NCBI RefSeq assembly: GCF_023554555.1 | Contig: NZ_JAMJWC010000002.1 | Location: 806,001-870,000, forward strand | Reading direction: 5' to 3' | DNA: 64,000 bases | DNA from: Sphingobacterium sp. lm-10 | Lineage (GTDB): Bacteria; Bacteroidota; Bacteroidia; Sphingobacteriales; Sphingobacteriaceae | Shown: piece by piece, positions 25,496 to 34,914 of the stretch | Layout of the letters: every line of letters starts with the position of its first letter | Numbering within the stretch: position 1 is the first letter of the stretch | Notes under the pieces: generated by a model | Told to the model about the DNA's origin: nothing | Databases searched by the model: none | The model's input: only the letters and a program-made list of their open reading frames with translations | Program-made: the position numbers and the translations under genes

Positions 25496-26332
25496 ATGCG
25501 CGTATTTTCTATTTTTCTTCTTGCCAGTTTTCTAGGATTTTTCTTCGCTTCGTGCAGAAGTTACCAGTTTTCAGAACATGGTTTTATGGTAGAAAATGAT
25601 CCAAACTATCACAACGTACGAAGTCATTTGAGTGTGGCTGCCAATGCAGACAGAACCACGATGAATACCGAGTTGAATCCGGAAAGCGCTCGCGCTTTAA
25701 AGTCTTTTGGCCTGAAGCCGAAAAATGTGGAAGTGCTTTTTATGACTCATCTGCCTACAGACAGTCTAGTGGAAGTAGTGGCATGGCAGGCAGAAGAGAG
25801 CGCGCGGTCTTTCCGAGGCTATCTATCTCAAACATCTAAAGCAAACCGTTATTTGTACAAGAAAAAACAGCATAAAGGCAAAGAGCTCGTGCATGTAGTT
25901 TACGAATCGCTCGTTGGCCCACAGGTTGGATTTATTTTCAATAGTCCAAATGCGTTAAATGAGGCCGAGATCAATCGATTTTTAACACAAGATGTAAGGT
26001 TTAGCCACGAGCTATTTCCAGATCTTACCGAAATAGCATGCCTCTCCGGTGAGCAGGTTGGTTGGGGCATCGATATCCCGGCGGATTTGGTACGTAGTGA
26101 ACATACTTTGCTGAAAATCTATCAAGTAGGAGAGCAGGATGAGAAGTTGGTTTTTTACACCTTGCGTCATCCTGACGAGTTTTATTATATCGCATTTTCT
26201 GTGTGCAAGGATGCCACCTACCGGGCTGTCTACAGCGATCTTCGACATAGGGAAACCTGGTCAACGACCATGCACACGGATGAGATCATCGAGCAAGATC
26301 GTTTATTGATGGAGAGTATGGGGTATCAGTAG
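25496..26332 (+). CDS. lipoprotein of unknown function (278 aa)
   Basis: A lipoprotein signal is clear: a hydrophobic run (3-18) and FFASC with the lipobox cysteine at C20. The mature protein has no transmembrane segment and no domain that I recognise. It contains a mixed alpha/beta pattern, with strands such as VEVLFMTHL, VHVVYESL, LVFYTLRH and YYIAFSV, and a C-terminal acidic helix. It stands alone between arfB and the S9 peptidase, with a terminator behind it. It may be confined to Sphingobacteriaceae, but that needs a search. Confidence 0.75.
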   Translation: MRVFSIFLLASFLGFFFASCRSYQFSEHGFMVENDPNYHNVRSHLSVAANADRTTMNTELNPESARALKSFGLKPKNVEVLFMTHLPTDSLVEVVAWQAEESARSFRGYLSQTSKANRYLYKKKQHKGKELVHVVYESLVGPQVGFIFNSPNALNEAEINRFLTQDVRFSHELFPDLTEIACLSGEQVGWGIDIPADLVRSEHTLLKIYQVGEQDEKLVFYTLRHPDEFYYIAFSVCKDATYRAVYSDLRHRETWSTTMHTDEIIEQDRLLMESMGYQ

Positions 26333-26349
26333 TTGGTGCATTTATCCAA

Positions 26350-26400
26350 TAAAAAGCCCTGTTTGCTTTAGCATCAGGATACTAGAACAAACAGGGCTAC
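26350..26400. terminator. bidirectional terminator between convergent genes
   Basis: A perfect 11-base stem (AGCCCTGTTTG at 26355-26365 and its complement at 26388-26398) has a 22-base loop. It serves the lipoprotein gene on one side and the S9 peptidase on the other. Confidence 0.75.
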
Positions 26401-26424
26401 CATTTTAGCCTTTAAAAAACATTT

Positions 26425-28584
26425 TTACTCTGTTATCCCTTCTAACTTAAATAGGAAGGCATACTCCAGCGCAAGATCCTTGAGGTAGTCAAATCTACCG
26501 GAAGCGCCACCATGGCCATACTCCATGTCGGTTTTAAGCAATACGACGTTGTCACCCTTCTTCGTGGCGCGCAGCTTCGCTATCCATTTCGCTGGTTCAA
26601 AATACTGCACCTGGCTATCATGTAGTCCAGTAGTCACCAGCAGGTTCGGATATTCCTTCGCCTCGATATTCTCATAAGGCGAATAGGATTTCATGTAGCG
26701 GTAAGCGGCTTCCTCGTTCGGATTTCCCCATTCATCGTATTCATTCGTCGTCAGCGGGATCGTTTCGTCCAGCATCGTAGTGACCACATCCACGAATGGT
26801 ACGGCAGCGATAACGCCATTCCATAATTTGGGCGCCATATTAATGATGGCACCCATTAATAAGCCTCCGGCACTGCCGCCTTCTGCATACAGATGGGCGG
26901 AAGAAGTGAATTTTTGGTCGATCAAGTATTTCCCACAATCAATGAAGTCGGTAAAGGTGTTTTTCTTATTCATCATTTTACCATCTTCATACCATTGACG
27001 TCCCATTTCTTCGCCGCCACGAATATGTGCAATCGCAAATGCAAAACCCCGATTCAATAAACTCAAGCGGGTAGAGCTAAATGTCGGATCCATAGACGCG
27101 CCATACGAACCGTATGCATATAATAATAAAGGCGCTTGTCCATTCTGCTTAAAGCCTTTTTTATACACCATGGAGATCGGCACCTTCGTGCCATCAGTCG
27201 CGGTCGCAAACAGTCGTTTGGTTTCATATTGATTGGCGTCGTAACCGCCCAATACCTCTTGCTGTTTTTTTAGCTCTTTCTCTTTACTACGCATGTTATA
27301 ATCGTAGGTGGAATTGGGTGTCACCAAAGAGGTGTATCCATACCTTAAGATTTCGCTATTGTATTCCGCATTCGTTCCCGCATACACGGTGTAGGTTTCT
27401 TCCCCAAAATCCAGATAGTGTTGTGTGCCTGCCTTAAGATCGTGCACGGCCAACTGAGATAACCCGTTCTTCCTTTCGGATACCACCATAAAATCTTTGA
27501 ATTCTTCCACTCCCTCCACGAGCACATCATTTCGGTGTGGTATCAGCGGTTTCCAGTTGGTTTTTTCGGTCTTATCCAACGGAGTTTCCATGACTTTGAA
27601 ATTCTTTGCATTTTCATTGGTTACCACAATAAATTTGTCTTCCAACGGTGTTACACTATACAAAACATCCTTCTGGCGTGGTTGGAAAACTTTAAACGTT
27701 CCTTGTGGTGAGCCAGACTCCAAATAGCGCACTTCGGAACTCAATGTACCACCCGAATAAATGAGTAGGTAAGCCCCATTTTTAGATTTGGATACACCAA
27801 TATAATTGGTTTTATCCTTTTCCTCATAGACTACGATATCTGCCGTTTCGGCCGTGCCCAGGGTATGTCTTTTGATCTTTTCGGAAAGTAAGGTTTTTGG
27901 GTTCTGAGCAGTATAGAAAACCGTTTTATTGTCGGCGGCCCATACCATATTGCCCGATGTGCGTGCTATCCGATCCGTATAGACTTCGCCCGTAGTAAGA
28001 TTCTTGATCTGAACCGTGTACTCTCTGCGAGATACGGTGTCTACTGCGTAAGCCAACAGGTTGTTGTCCGGACTGATTGATGTGCCGCCCACCGCGTAGT
28101 ACGCGTGGCCTTCGGCCATTTTATCTACATCCAACAGTATTTCTTCCTTGGCATCCAGCGACCCTTTTTTTCGGCACAATTTGTAATACTGCTTGCCTTC
28201 ATCCGTACGGCGATAATAATAGTAACCATCTTTCAGATAAGGCACACTCTCATCCGCTTCTTTGATCCGGCCTTTCAGCTCTTTAAACAAAGACTCCTGA
28301 AACCCTTCGGTATCCTTCATCATCGCTTGGGTATAGGTGTTTTCTGCGTTTAAGTACGCGACAACCTTGGTCGAGTCCGGACCTTCTTTAAAATAGTCAT
28401 TCAACCAATAGTAGTTGTCGATTACCGTATCGCCATGGATAATACGGGTGTAGGGATTGACATCCGCGACGGGTGCTTCTACATTGCTGGGCCATTGTGG
28501 CGCGCTTTTCTTTTCTTCCTGTGTTCCGCAGGATCCTGCGATAATTGTAAGTGCAATCAAACCAAATGATGTTTTAAATTTCAT
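26425..28584 (-). CDS. oligopeptidase B-like S9 serine peptidase, lipoprotein form
   Basis: The 719-residue enzyme has an N-terminal beta-propeller (about 60-440) and a C-terminal alpha/beta-hydrolase domain. The nucleophile is S571 in GGSAGGLLMGA. The Asp is expected in TTGLHDSQV and the His in YGHGGASGR. ILVG-like strands and LLYAYGSYGASM are typical of PtrB. An N-terminal signal with lipobox (IIAGSC, C19) indicates a membrane-anchored periplasmic form, unlike cytoplasmic E. coli PtrB. It probably trims short peptides after basic residues. A GGAGG Shine-Dalgarno sequence lies close to the ATG, a strong signal for this phylum. Confidence 0.93.
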   Translation of the reverse strand: MKFKTSFGLIALTIIAGSCGTQEEKKSAPQWPSNVEAPVADVNPYTRIIHGDTVIDNYYWLNDYFKEGPDSTKVVAYLNAENTYTQAMMKDTEGFQESLFKELKGRIKEADESVPYLKDGYYYYRRTDEGKQYYKLCRKKGSLDAKEEILLDVDKMAEGHAYYAVGGTSISPDNNLLAYAVDTVSRREYTVQIKNLTTGEVYTDRIARTSGNMVWAADNKTVFYTAQNPKTLLSEKIKRHTLGTAETADIVVYEEKDKTNYIGVSKSKNGAYLLIYSGGTLSSEVRYLESGSPQGTFKVFQPRQKDVLYSVTPLEDKFIVVTNENAKNFKVMETPLDKTEKTNWKPLIPHRNDVLVEGVEEFKDFMVVSERKNGLSQLAVHDLKAGTQHYLDFGEETYTVYAGTNAEYNSEILRYGYTSLVTPNSTYDYNMRSKEKELKKQQEVLGGYDANQYETKRLFATATDGTKVPISMVYKKGFKQNGQAPLLLYAYGSYGASMDPTFSSTRLSLLNRGFAFAIAHIRGGEEMGRQWYEDGKMMNKKNTFTDFIDCGKYLIDQKFTSSAHLYAEGGSAGGLLMGAIINMAPKLWNGVIAAVPFVDVVTTMLDETIPLTTNEYDEWGNPNEEAAYRYMKSYSPYENIEAKEYPNLLVTTGLHDSQVQYFEPAKWIAKLRATKKGDNVVLLKTDMEYGHGGASGRFDYLKDLALEYAFLFKLEGITE

Positions 28585-28756
28585 ATGCCTCCGTTTAAGA
28601 TAACATTGTTGTGGTATACCGATTTATTTTCCACCTTCGGTGAATGAAATACAAAGCGGCTGACGCTAAGCATCTACATAACTTTCGGCGTGCATTAAAA
28701 TTAATGGAAAAAAATCATTTTTAAACTATTTAACAGTCCTCGCTACAATATTGCAT

Positions 28757-28764
28757 TATCTTTG
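28757..28764 (+). promoter_or_regulatory. -7 box for the subtilase gene (TATCTTTG)
   Basis: A full TAnnTTTG match lies 33 bases upstream of the ATG at 28798, in the 213-base divergent spacer. Confidence 0.5.
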
Positions 28765-28797
28765 TTTATACACGTAACAAAACACTAAAACACACAG

Positions 28798-30417
28798 ATG
28801 AATAAAATAAACAAAGCATTACTCTATCTCGCATTGGGAATATTCCCTTATGCCGGTATCGCTCAGGATAAGGATACGCCACCAGCTAACTGGTATAACC
28901 TCGACTTTCAGAAAGATGGGATTATGGGGATAAGTACGGAGAAGGCGTATGAGTTTTTAAAGAGTAAAACCGCGAAGCCCGTCGTCGTAGCCGTATTGGA
29001 CGGTGGAGTTGATGTGGAACACGAAGACCTTAAAGAGGTGTTATGGGTCAATCCAAAAGAAAAAGCAGGCAGCACAAAAGATAATGATGGCAATGGTTAC
29101 ATCGGGGATGTGTATGGATGGAATTTCTTAGGGAACGCGAACGGAGAAAACGTTGATCAGGACAATTTGGAGGTCACTCGTCTGATTCGTAAGTATGAGC
29201 CCAAATACATTTCCGTTTTGCCAAGTACCCGTCTTTCGGAAGCCGAGCGTCGCGAATTTGTGGCTTACCAGGGTATGATTGGTGATTATACTTCTAAAAT
29301 GGAAGAAGCACAGTTTGGTGCTACAAACTATACCCGTCTCAAAGAGGATATTGATGGATTGATTGCCAGTATTGGCAAGGAACCCAAAGATATTACTAAA
29401 GCGGATCTGGATAAAATAACGCCAAGCAATGACCGCCAGAAGATGGCCGTTCGGATTATCAAAAAAGAATTGGAAAAGGATCCTTTTGAAAAATTCTATG
29501 ATAGCCTTACTGAAGGTGTGGAATACTACCAAGAGCAGGTAAATTATCACTTGAATAAGGAATTTAATCCAAGAACAATCATTGGTGATAATTATGACGA
29601 TGCCAGTGAGCGCTATTATGGTAATCCCGATGTGAAAGGGCCAGATGCCGGACATGGTACGCATGTAGCAGGCATTATCGGCGCAAAGCGTGGCAACAAT
29701 ATCGGTATTGATGGTGTGGCAAACCATGTGCAAATTATGTCGGTACGTACCGTACCTAATGGAGATGAGCATGATAAGGATGTGGCTAATGCCATCCGTT
29801 ATGCGGTAGATAATGGTGCCCGGATTATCAACATGAGTTTCGGAAAAGCGTATGCATACAATAAGCAAACGGTGGACGATGCGGTTAAATATGCTGAATC
29901 TAAAGATGTCTTATTGGTGCATGCTGCCGGTAATGATGGTGCCGATGTAGATGTCACAAAAAACTATCCGATGAAATATTACACCGACAGTTTAGGGTCG
30001 ATTCAAGGGGAAGCGAGCAACTGGATTACTGTGGGCGCTACAGGATGGAAACAAGATGCTGATTTGGTTGCTACGTTCTCCAACTATGGATACCGCAGTG
30101 TAGACGTTTTTGCGCCAGGTGTAAAAATTAATTCTACGATGCCGGAATCTAAATACAAAGAGCAGCAGGGTACCAGTATGGCTGCGCCGGTGGTAGCTGG
30201 ATTAGCGGCAATCTTACGTTCTTATTATCCGGATTTAACGGCACCAGAAGTGAAAGATATTATCTTAAAATCGGTCACGAAAGTAGATCAAAAGGTTAAG
30301 GTGCCAGGAGAAGGTCGCTCTAGAAAAGCATACCTGGATGAGATCTCTGTGTCTGGAGGTGTTGTTAACGCCTATGAGGCCGTGAAATTGGCGGATGAAT
30401 TGGCGAGCAAACGATAA
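28798..30417 (+). CDS. exported S8-family subtilase with large insertion
   Basis: A signal peptide (residues 7-23, ending AGIAQ) precedes a subtilisin domain. The catalytic triad is D68 (VAVLDGGVD), H286 (GHGTHVAG) and S460 (GTSMAAP); the oxyanion Asn is expected in HAAGNDGAD. In most subtilases the Asp and His are a few tens of residues apart, but here they are 218 apart. The insertion (about 105-275) is charged and helical, with many Glu/Lys, and may act as a substrate-gating or binding element. The protein ends soon after the domain with no sorting tail. Confidence 0.94.
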   Translation: MNKINKALLYLALGIFPYAGIAQDKDTPPANWYNLDFQKDGIMGISTEKAYEFLKSKTAKPVVVAVLDGGVDVEHEDLKEVLWVNPKEKAGSTKDNDGNGYIGDVYGWNFLGNANGENVDQDNLEVTRLIRKYEPKYISVLPSTRLSEAERREFVAYQGMIGDYTSKMEEAQFGATNYTRLKEDIDGLIASIGKEPKDITKADLDKITPSNDRQKMAVRIIKKELEKDPFEKFYDSLTEGVEYYQEQVNYHLNKEFNPRTIIGDNYDDASERYYGNPDVKGPDAGHGTHVAGIIGAKRGNNIGIDGVANHVQIMSVRTVPNGDEHDKDVANAIRYAVDNGARIINMSFGKAYAYNKQTVDDAVKYAESKDVLLVHAAGNDGADVDVTKNYPMKYYTDSLGSIQGEASNWITVGATGWKQDADLVATFSNYGYRSVDVFAPGVKINSTMPESKYKEQQGTSMAAPVVAGLAAILRSYYPDLTAPEVKDIILKSVTKVDQKVKVPGEGRSRKAYLDEISVSGGVVNAYEAVKLADELASKR

Positions 30418-30493
30418 TTTTTAAAAATTAATCCGAAGGGATACTATTAATGTTTATCTTGCGTTTAGATAGTATATTTTAATTTAAACGCTT

Positions 30494-30679
30494 ATGGTTA
30501 AAGTTTTTACAAAAGATGAATCATTAGCTTACCCCGTAGACCGGCAGCCCAAAAAGCTTACTGATGGTCAATTTGAATTAGGCTTGCAGGCAAGCATCAA
30601 AAAACTGACTAAAAGTCCAAGCGAAAAGACTATCGAAGCGATTTTGGATTATTCAAAATCCTTACGCAAGCAACAATGA
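30494..30679 (+). CDS. small conserved-looking hypothetical protein (61 aa)
   Basis: The short basic protein starts MVKVFTKDESLAYPVDRQ and has an amphipathic helix near the end (SEKTIEAILDYSKSLRKQQ). It has no signal peptide and no cysteines. It lies 76 bases after the subtilase gene and ends just before a strong terminator, which supports it being a real, expressed gene. I do not recognise a family. Confidence 0.65.
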   Translation: MVKVFTKDESLAYPVDRQPKKLTDGQFELGLQASIKKLTKSPSEKTIEAILDYSKSLRKQQ

Positions 30680-30685
30680 TCTAAG

Positions 30686-30722
30686 AGCCTCAGAATTCCG
30701 TTTCTGAGGCTTTTCTTTTTTT
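30686..30722 (+). terminator. terminator after the 61-aa gene
   Basis: A 10-base perfect stem (AGCCTCAGAA with its complement at 30702-30711) is followed by a T-rich tail. Confidence 0.85.
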
Positions 30723-30756
30723 CCGAGCGTGCCGATTTTTTTAGTAGATTGGTACT

Positions 30757-31404
30757 ATGCAAAAAATCATATCCATTCTATTCCTCAGTTGTTGTGCCGC
30801 TTTTGTAGCCTACGGACAAAAAACGCATGTCGTATTTCAAACCGCTGTTGGGGAGGTAGAAGTCGAACTATTCGATGACACACCGAAGCATCGGGATATG
30901 TTTTTGCAGGCGGTGAGGGATAGTGTTTACCATCAAGCCTTGTTCAATCGTGTCATTGCTGGCTTTGTCAATCAGGGCGGCGAGCTAGACGAGCCTATTC
31001 TGAAAGAGGAAGCAGACGGTCTGCGCATACGCGAAAGACTGGCTGCCGAAATTTTGCCGCATCACTTCCACTACAAAGGAGCATTAGGTGCTGGTCGTGA
31101 TGATAACACCGAAAAAGCGTCGTATCTATCACAAATTTATTTTGTAGTTGGGAAGGTGAGTACCCATGCGGAATTGGATGCCTTGGAGAAGGCTAGAGCC
31201 GTAAGTATTCCTGCCGAATACCGAGAAATATATACCTCTATAGGCGGTATACCACGTCTGGATGGTGATTATACCATTTTCGGGCAGATCGTTCGTGGGA
31301 TGGATGTGATGGAGCAGATCAATCAAGTGCCTACCAACTCAGATGATGTGCCTTTGACCCCAATTGCCTTTTCGGTACGTGTTTTGGAAGTACCTACGCA
31401 ATAA
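30757..31404 (+). CDS. exported cyclophilin-type peptidyl-prolyl isomerase
   Basis: An export signal (residues 3-20, ending AYGQ) is followed by a cyclophilin domain: VVFQTAVGEVEVELFDDTPKHRDMF, the catalytic-strand region YHQALFNRVIAGFVNQGGE with its R-x4-F-x-x-Q-like pattern, and a final FGQIVRGMDVMEQINQV. A disordered insert lies between VNQGGE and the later YLSQIYFVVG strand, where loop variation is common. It probably helps exported proteins fold in the periplasm. A near-consensus -7 box (TAGATTGG) ends 5 bases before the ATG. The next gene starts 2 bases after its stop. Confidence 0.92.
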   Translation: MQKIISILFLSCCAAFVAYGQKTHVVFQTAVGEVEVELFDDTPKHRDMFLQAVRDSVYHQALFNRVIAGFVNQGGELDEPILKEEADGLRIRERLAAEILPHHFHYKGALGAGRDDNTEKASYLSQIYFVVGKVSTHAELDALEKARAVSIPAEYREIYTSIGGIPRLDGDYTIFGQIVRGMDVMEQINQVPTNSDDVPLTPIAFSVRVLEVPTQ

Positions 31405-31406
31405 CT

Positions 31407-32453
31407 ATGAAAAAACTGGATGTAACACGCCAAGATCACGATACCCTAAGTGAGGCGATAGATTTTTGGGAAACCCGCGGCTATTTGGATCCGCAAAAGG
31501 GAACTGAGCTACGCGACTCGCTTGATGTCAAAAGCTTCGACTGGGGTCGGTTGGCTCGTTATGCTTTCTGGGTAGCCTTGGGCTGCTTGGTTTTTGCCGT
31601 ATTATCGCTTTTTATCGACGAAGCATTTGTACAATTTGTACAAAGCTTATCAGATGCACCCGATGTCATCTACTTTGGTTTCTTTGCAGCATTAGCGGTG
31701 ATATTCTACGCACTCGGTTTTCGTTACAAATTGCGGAATCCTAATAAGACACTGTCTATTGAGACCATGATGCTGGTCGGCGTATTTGCCACCGCAGCAT
31801 CCATCGGCTTTCTCGGTAAAATATTGGGGAAAGATACCAGTCATTACTCGGTGTTTTTCTTACTCTCTGTTGTTATATATGGTGTGTTGGCGGTACGGTT
31901 TAAGTCACAACTGATTTGGATCTTTATGCTCATTAGCCTAGGTATATGGTTTGGAACGGAGACTGCCCATCACAGTAATTGGGGCTTTAAGTTTTGGGGA
32001 ATGAACTATCCATTGCGCTTCACCCTGTTCGGACTGGTGATTACGCTCATCGCCATTTTTATCGTTCCACGTATAAAAGCGCTCCTAGAGTTTCGAAAGA
32101 CGAGCTACGTCGTTGGCTTATTATACCTGATGATCTCGCTATGGGCCTTATCCATCTTTGGAAATTACAGCGATTGGAATCGCTGGGCATCCATCCGACA
32201 ATACGAAATGTTCTACTGGGGCTTGATCTCTACCGCTATTTCTTTGGGTTTGGTTTTATATGGGCTGCGTTTTAAGGATAATACGACGCGAGAAATTGGT
32301 TTTGTATTCTTTATCATCAATGTCTATACGCGTTATGTGGAGTATTTGTGGGATAATATGAATCGTACCCTATTTTTTCTGTTTTTGGCGATTTCTTTTT
32401 GGTTAGTAGGGCGATGGGCAGAAAAAATATGGAACAAGCGGAACGCTGATTAG
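31407..32453 (+). CDS. multi-pass membrane protein of unknown function (348 aa)
   Basis: A short soluble N-terminus (1-45, with the EAIDFWETRGYLDPQ helix) is followed by about nine membrane helices. The first is ARYAFWVALGCLVFAVLSLF and the last is TLFFLFLAISFWLVGRW. The N-terminal helix and membrane layout resemble DUF2157-type proteins, but the match is not secure. It is coupled to the cyclophilin gene (2-base gap). No catalytic motif is visible. Confidence 0.75.
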   Translation: MKKLDVTRQDHDTLSEAIDFWETRGYLDPQKGTELRDSLDVKSFDWGRLARYAFWVALGCLVFAVLSLFIDEAFVQFVQSLSDAPDVIYFGFFAALAVIFYALGFRYKLRNPNKTLSIETMMLVGVFATAASIGFLGKILGKDTSHYSVFFLLSVVIYGVLAVRFKSQLIWIFMLISLGIWFGTETAHHSNWGFKFWGMNYPLRFTLFGLVITLIAIFIVPRIKALLEFRKTSYVVGLLYLMISLWALSIFGNYSDWNRWASIRQYEMFYWGLISTAISLGLVLYGLRFKDNTTREIGFVFFIINVYTRYVEYLWDNMNRTLFFLFLAISFWLVGRWAEKIWNKRNAD

Positions 32454-32530
32454 TCTTTCGCTTGTTTCTGCATGGGATGAGAACAGTCGATTTAAACAAA
32501 ATTGTTTATCTTGCTAGCTGTGAAAATTCC

Positions 32531-34834
32531 ATGTATCTAAATATGATTAAACCTTCTTTATTTTTCAGCTATTTCCTTTTAGCTGTGCTTCATTTAAGCT
32601 ATGCACAGCAGGTAAAAAAGGGACAAGATTTGCCTTTAATTCCTTACCCGCAATCGGTAACTACGCAGCAAGGCTTTTGGTCTCCAAGTACGGAGTTACT
32701 TCAGTATTATAGCGATGATCTTTCCTTCTTTGAGCAGGAAATCAATGTGCTTACCCAGCAGGTATTTGCTGGCAAGACGCTACAACTAGCACGTAACGCC
32801 GGTTCTGCACAACTACTTTTGTTGAAAGATGCCGCTATCCAGGCAGAACATTATCATTTAGAAATTACTGAAAAAGGTGTGCGTCTTAGTGCTGGTACGC
32901 CGTCGGGTATGTTTTACGGTTTACAATCATTGAATCAATTGATCATAACCGCTAAATCTGACCAAGCACTTGCCTTGCCTTTTATGAAAGTGGAAGACGG
33001 TCCAAGTTTTGGGTGGCGTGGTGCTCATCTGGATGTAGCGAGACATTTCTTTTCCAAAGAATACATCTTTCGCTTCATCGACTTGCTCGCCTTGTACAAG
33101 TTTAATAAATTCCACTTTCACCTGACGGATGATCAGGGTTGGCGTTTAGAAATTAAGAAATACCCAAAGTTGGCTGAAGTTGGTGGTTGGAGAACCTATA
33201 ATAACCACGACACCGCGCTATTGGAGAAGGCAAAAACCAATCCGGATTTCGACCTTCCAAAGGAACATCTTCGCGAACGAAATGGTATAACGGAATATGG
33301 AGGCTATTACACCCAAGACGATATTCGGGAGATCTTACAGTATGCCCAATCGAGGCATATTGAGGTCATTCCTGAGATAGATATGCCAGGGCATATGTAT
33401 ATGGCTACTAAAGCATATCCTGAGCTACTCTTGGATACCGGAGAAGCAAGTTGGGGGAAAACCTTCTCCACACCAATCTGTCCTTGTAAGGAAGAAGCGT
33501 ATACTTTTGTAGAGCATGTATTGACAGAGGTGATGGAATTATTTCCAAGTAAATACATTCATATCGGTGCGGACGAGGTGGAGAAAGACAGCTGGGAGAA
33601 ATCTCCGCTATGCCAAGCGCTCATGAAAGAATTGAATATTACGGATCTCGATGAGTTGCAAAGTTATTTTGTGAACCGGGTCAATACGTTTATCACTAAA
33701 AATGGTAAGCAGGCGATTGGCTGGGATGAAGTACTGGATGGGGGAGTAGATACCTCTATGACGGTCATGTACTGGCGAGGATGGGAGAAGGACGCACCGC
33801 ACAAAGCGGCTTCCCGAGGGCACGATGTGATTATGACACCGACCAATCCTTTGTATTTCGACTTTCTTCCCAATAGCAGCTCGCTAAACAGCGTGTACCA
33901 TTTCCGTCCTATTCCATCGGATCTTCCGCAACAAGATAAAGCGCGTATCATGGGAGCACAAGCGAATACTTGGACCGAGATGATCCCGTCGGTAGCCCGG
34001 TTAGAGTTTATGATTTTACCAAGATTAACCGCATTAGCAGAGCGAGTGTGGACTAATCAGGAATTGTTTGCCTCTTATCAGGAGCGCATCGTGAAACATT
34101 ACCAGGCTTGGCAACACTTGGGATATAGCTTTCGAATGCCGGATTTATACGGATTTGCCGATCAGCAGGTGATCGTAGATGGCAAGGCTGTGTTGAAAGT
34201 AAATAACCCTTTACCATCGGCCAAAGTATATTATACCCTAGATGGAAGCTTGCCGATGCCAACTAGTGCGGTATTGGATGAGGCGCTCGTAGTGCGTGAG
34301 CCTAGTCAGATTCGTTTTGCGTCTATCACCGAAAGTGGGGCTAAGAGTGAGCTGTATCAGGTAGACTTTAAAAGAGATAGCTGGAAGAAGCCGGTAAAAG
34401 CATCGGTAAAAGGTCGCAAAAATGGTCTGTTGACCCAGTACTACGCCGATAAATTTCCAAAAGTAGCGGCTATACAAGGCGAGGTAGCGCGAGAAGAGGT
34501 ACTTGCCAATGTGCATATGGAAGACACAATCAGTATGCCTTCGTTTGCTGCCAAGCTCCGCGGTTTTATACGTGCACCAAAAGATGGTATCTATAGTTTC
34601 TACTTTACCTGCGACGATGGTGGCGTTTTGAGAATAGCTGATCAAATGGTGGTAGACAATGATGGAAATCATTCACCTATTATGAAGAGTGGACAGATTG
34701 CGCTGAAAAAAGGCTTACACGACTTCGCCATTGACTTTATCGAAGCGGGTGGAGGTTTTACTTTAGAACTAAAATATAGTGTAGATGGGGGAGATGTACA
34801 ACCTATTCCAGACGACTGGTTTTACCAACCTTAA
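32531..34834 (+). CDS. beta-N-acetylhexosaminidase (GH20) with C-terminal PA14 domain
   Basis: The exported enzyme has an export signal (ending SYAQQ), a GH20b N-terminal domain (about 35-150), and the GH20 barrel with GWRGAHLDVARHFF, KFNKFHFHLTDDQGWR and the catalytic D348-E349 in HIGADEVEKDSW. A small beta domain follows (about 560-625). A PA14 domain lies near 640-767, with the FTCDDGG block and a GLHDFAIDF strand; PA14 domains often bind carbohydrate. It likely releases terminal GlcNAc/GalNAc from chitin or glycans. The start is ATG 32531; ATG 32543 is also possible, while the longer frame from 32462 adds a non-signal tail. Confidence 0.93.
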   Translation: MYLNMIKPSLFFSYFLLAVLHLSYAQQVKKGQDLPLIPYPQSVTTQQGFWSPSTELLQYYSDDLSFFEQEINVLTQQVFAGKTLQLARNAGSAQLLLLKDAAIQAEHYHLEITEKGVRLSAGTPSGMFYGLQSLNQLIITAKSDQALALPFMKVEDGPSFGWRGAHLDVARHFFSKEYIFRFIDLLALYKFNKFHFHLTDDQGWRLEIKKYPKLAEVGGWRTYNNHDTALLEKAKTNPDFDLPKEHLRERNGITEYGGYYTQDDIREILQYAQSRHIEVIPEIDMPGHMYMATKAYPELLLDTGEASWGKTFSTPICPCKEEAYTFVEHVLTEVMELFPSKYIHIGADEVEKDSWEKSPLCQALMKELNITDLDELQSYFVNRVNTFITKNGKQAIGWDEVLDGGVDTSMTVMYWRGWEKDAPHKAASRGHDVIMTPTNPLYFDFLPNSSSLNSVYHFRPIPSDLPQQDKARIMGAQANTWTEMIPSVARLEFMILPRLTALAERVWTNQELFASYQERIVKHYQAWQHLGYSFRMPDLYGFADQQVIVDGKAVLKVNNPLPSAKVYYTLDGSLPMPTSAVLDEALVVREPSQIRFASITESGAKSELYQVDFKRDSWKKPVKASVKGRKNGLLTQYYADKFPKVAAIQGEVAREEVLANVHMEDTISMPSFAAKLRGFIRAPKDGIYSFYFTCDDGGVLRIADQMVVDNDGNHSPIMKSGQIALKKGLHDFAIDFIEAGGGFTLELKYSVDGGDVQPIPDDWFYQP

Positions 34835-34854
34835 ATGGATTGCTATCGTATAGC

Positions 34855-34896
34855 AAAAGTAAAAGCCCTTGAAGTACTTCAAGGGCTTTTACTTTT
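34855..34896. terminator. 42-base perfect palindrome, bidirectional terminator
   Basis: Both halves (AAAAGTAAAAGCCCTTGAAGT and its complement, less the last base of either when quoted) match exactly without a loop. It separates the convergent GH20 and M28 genes, with A-run and T-run edges for both strands. Confidence 0.88.
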
Positions 34897-34914
34897 ATTT
34901 ACCGATGTGTTGGA

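Noticed and set aside
29128..29868. 246-codon antisense ORF inside the subtilase gene
   Set aside because: The plus-strand subtilase has all catalytic motifs in this region. The antisense frame lacks any domain and is a shadow of codon usage.
34238..34672. 144-codon minus-strand ORF inside the GH20/PA14 gene
   Set aside because: It is antisense to the PA14-coding part and its composition is unlike a real protein.
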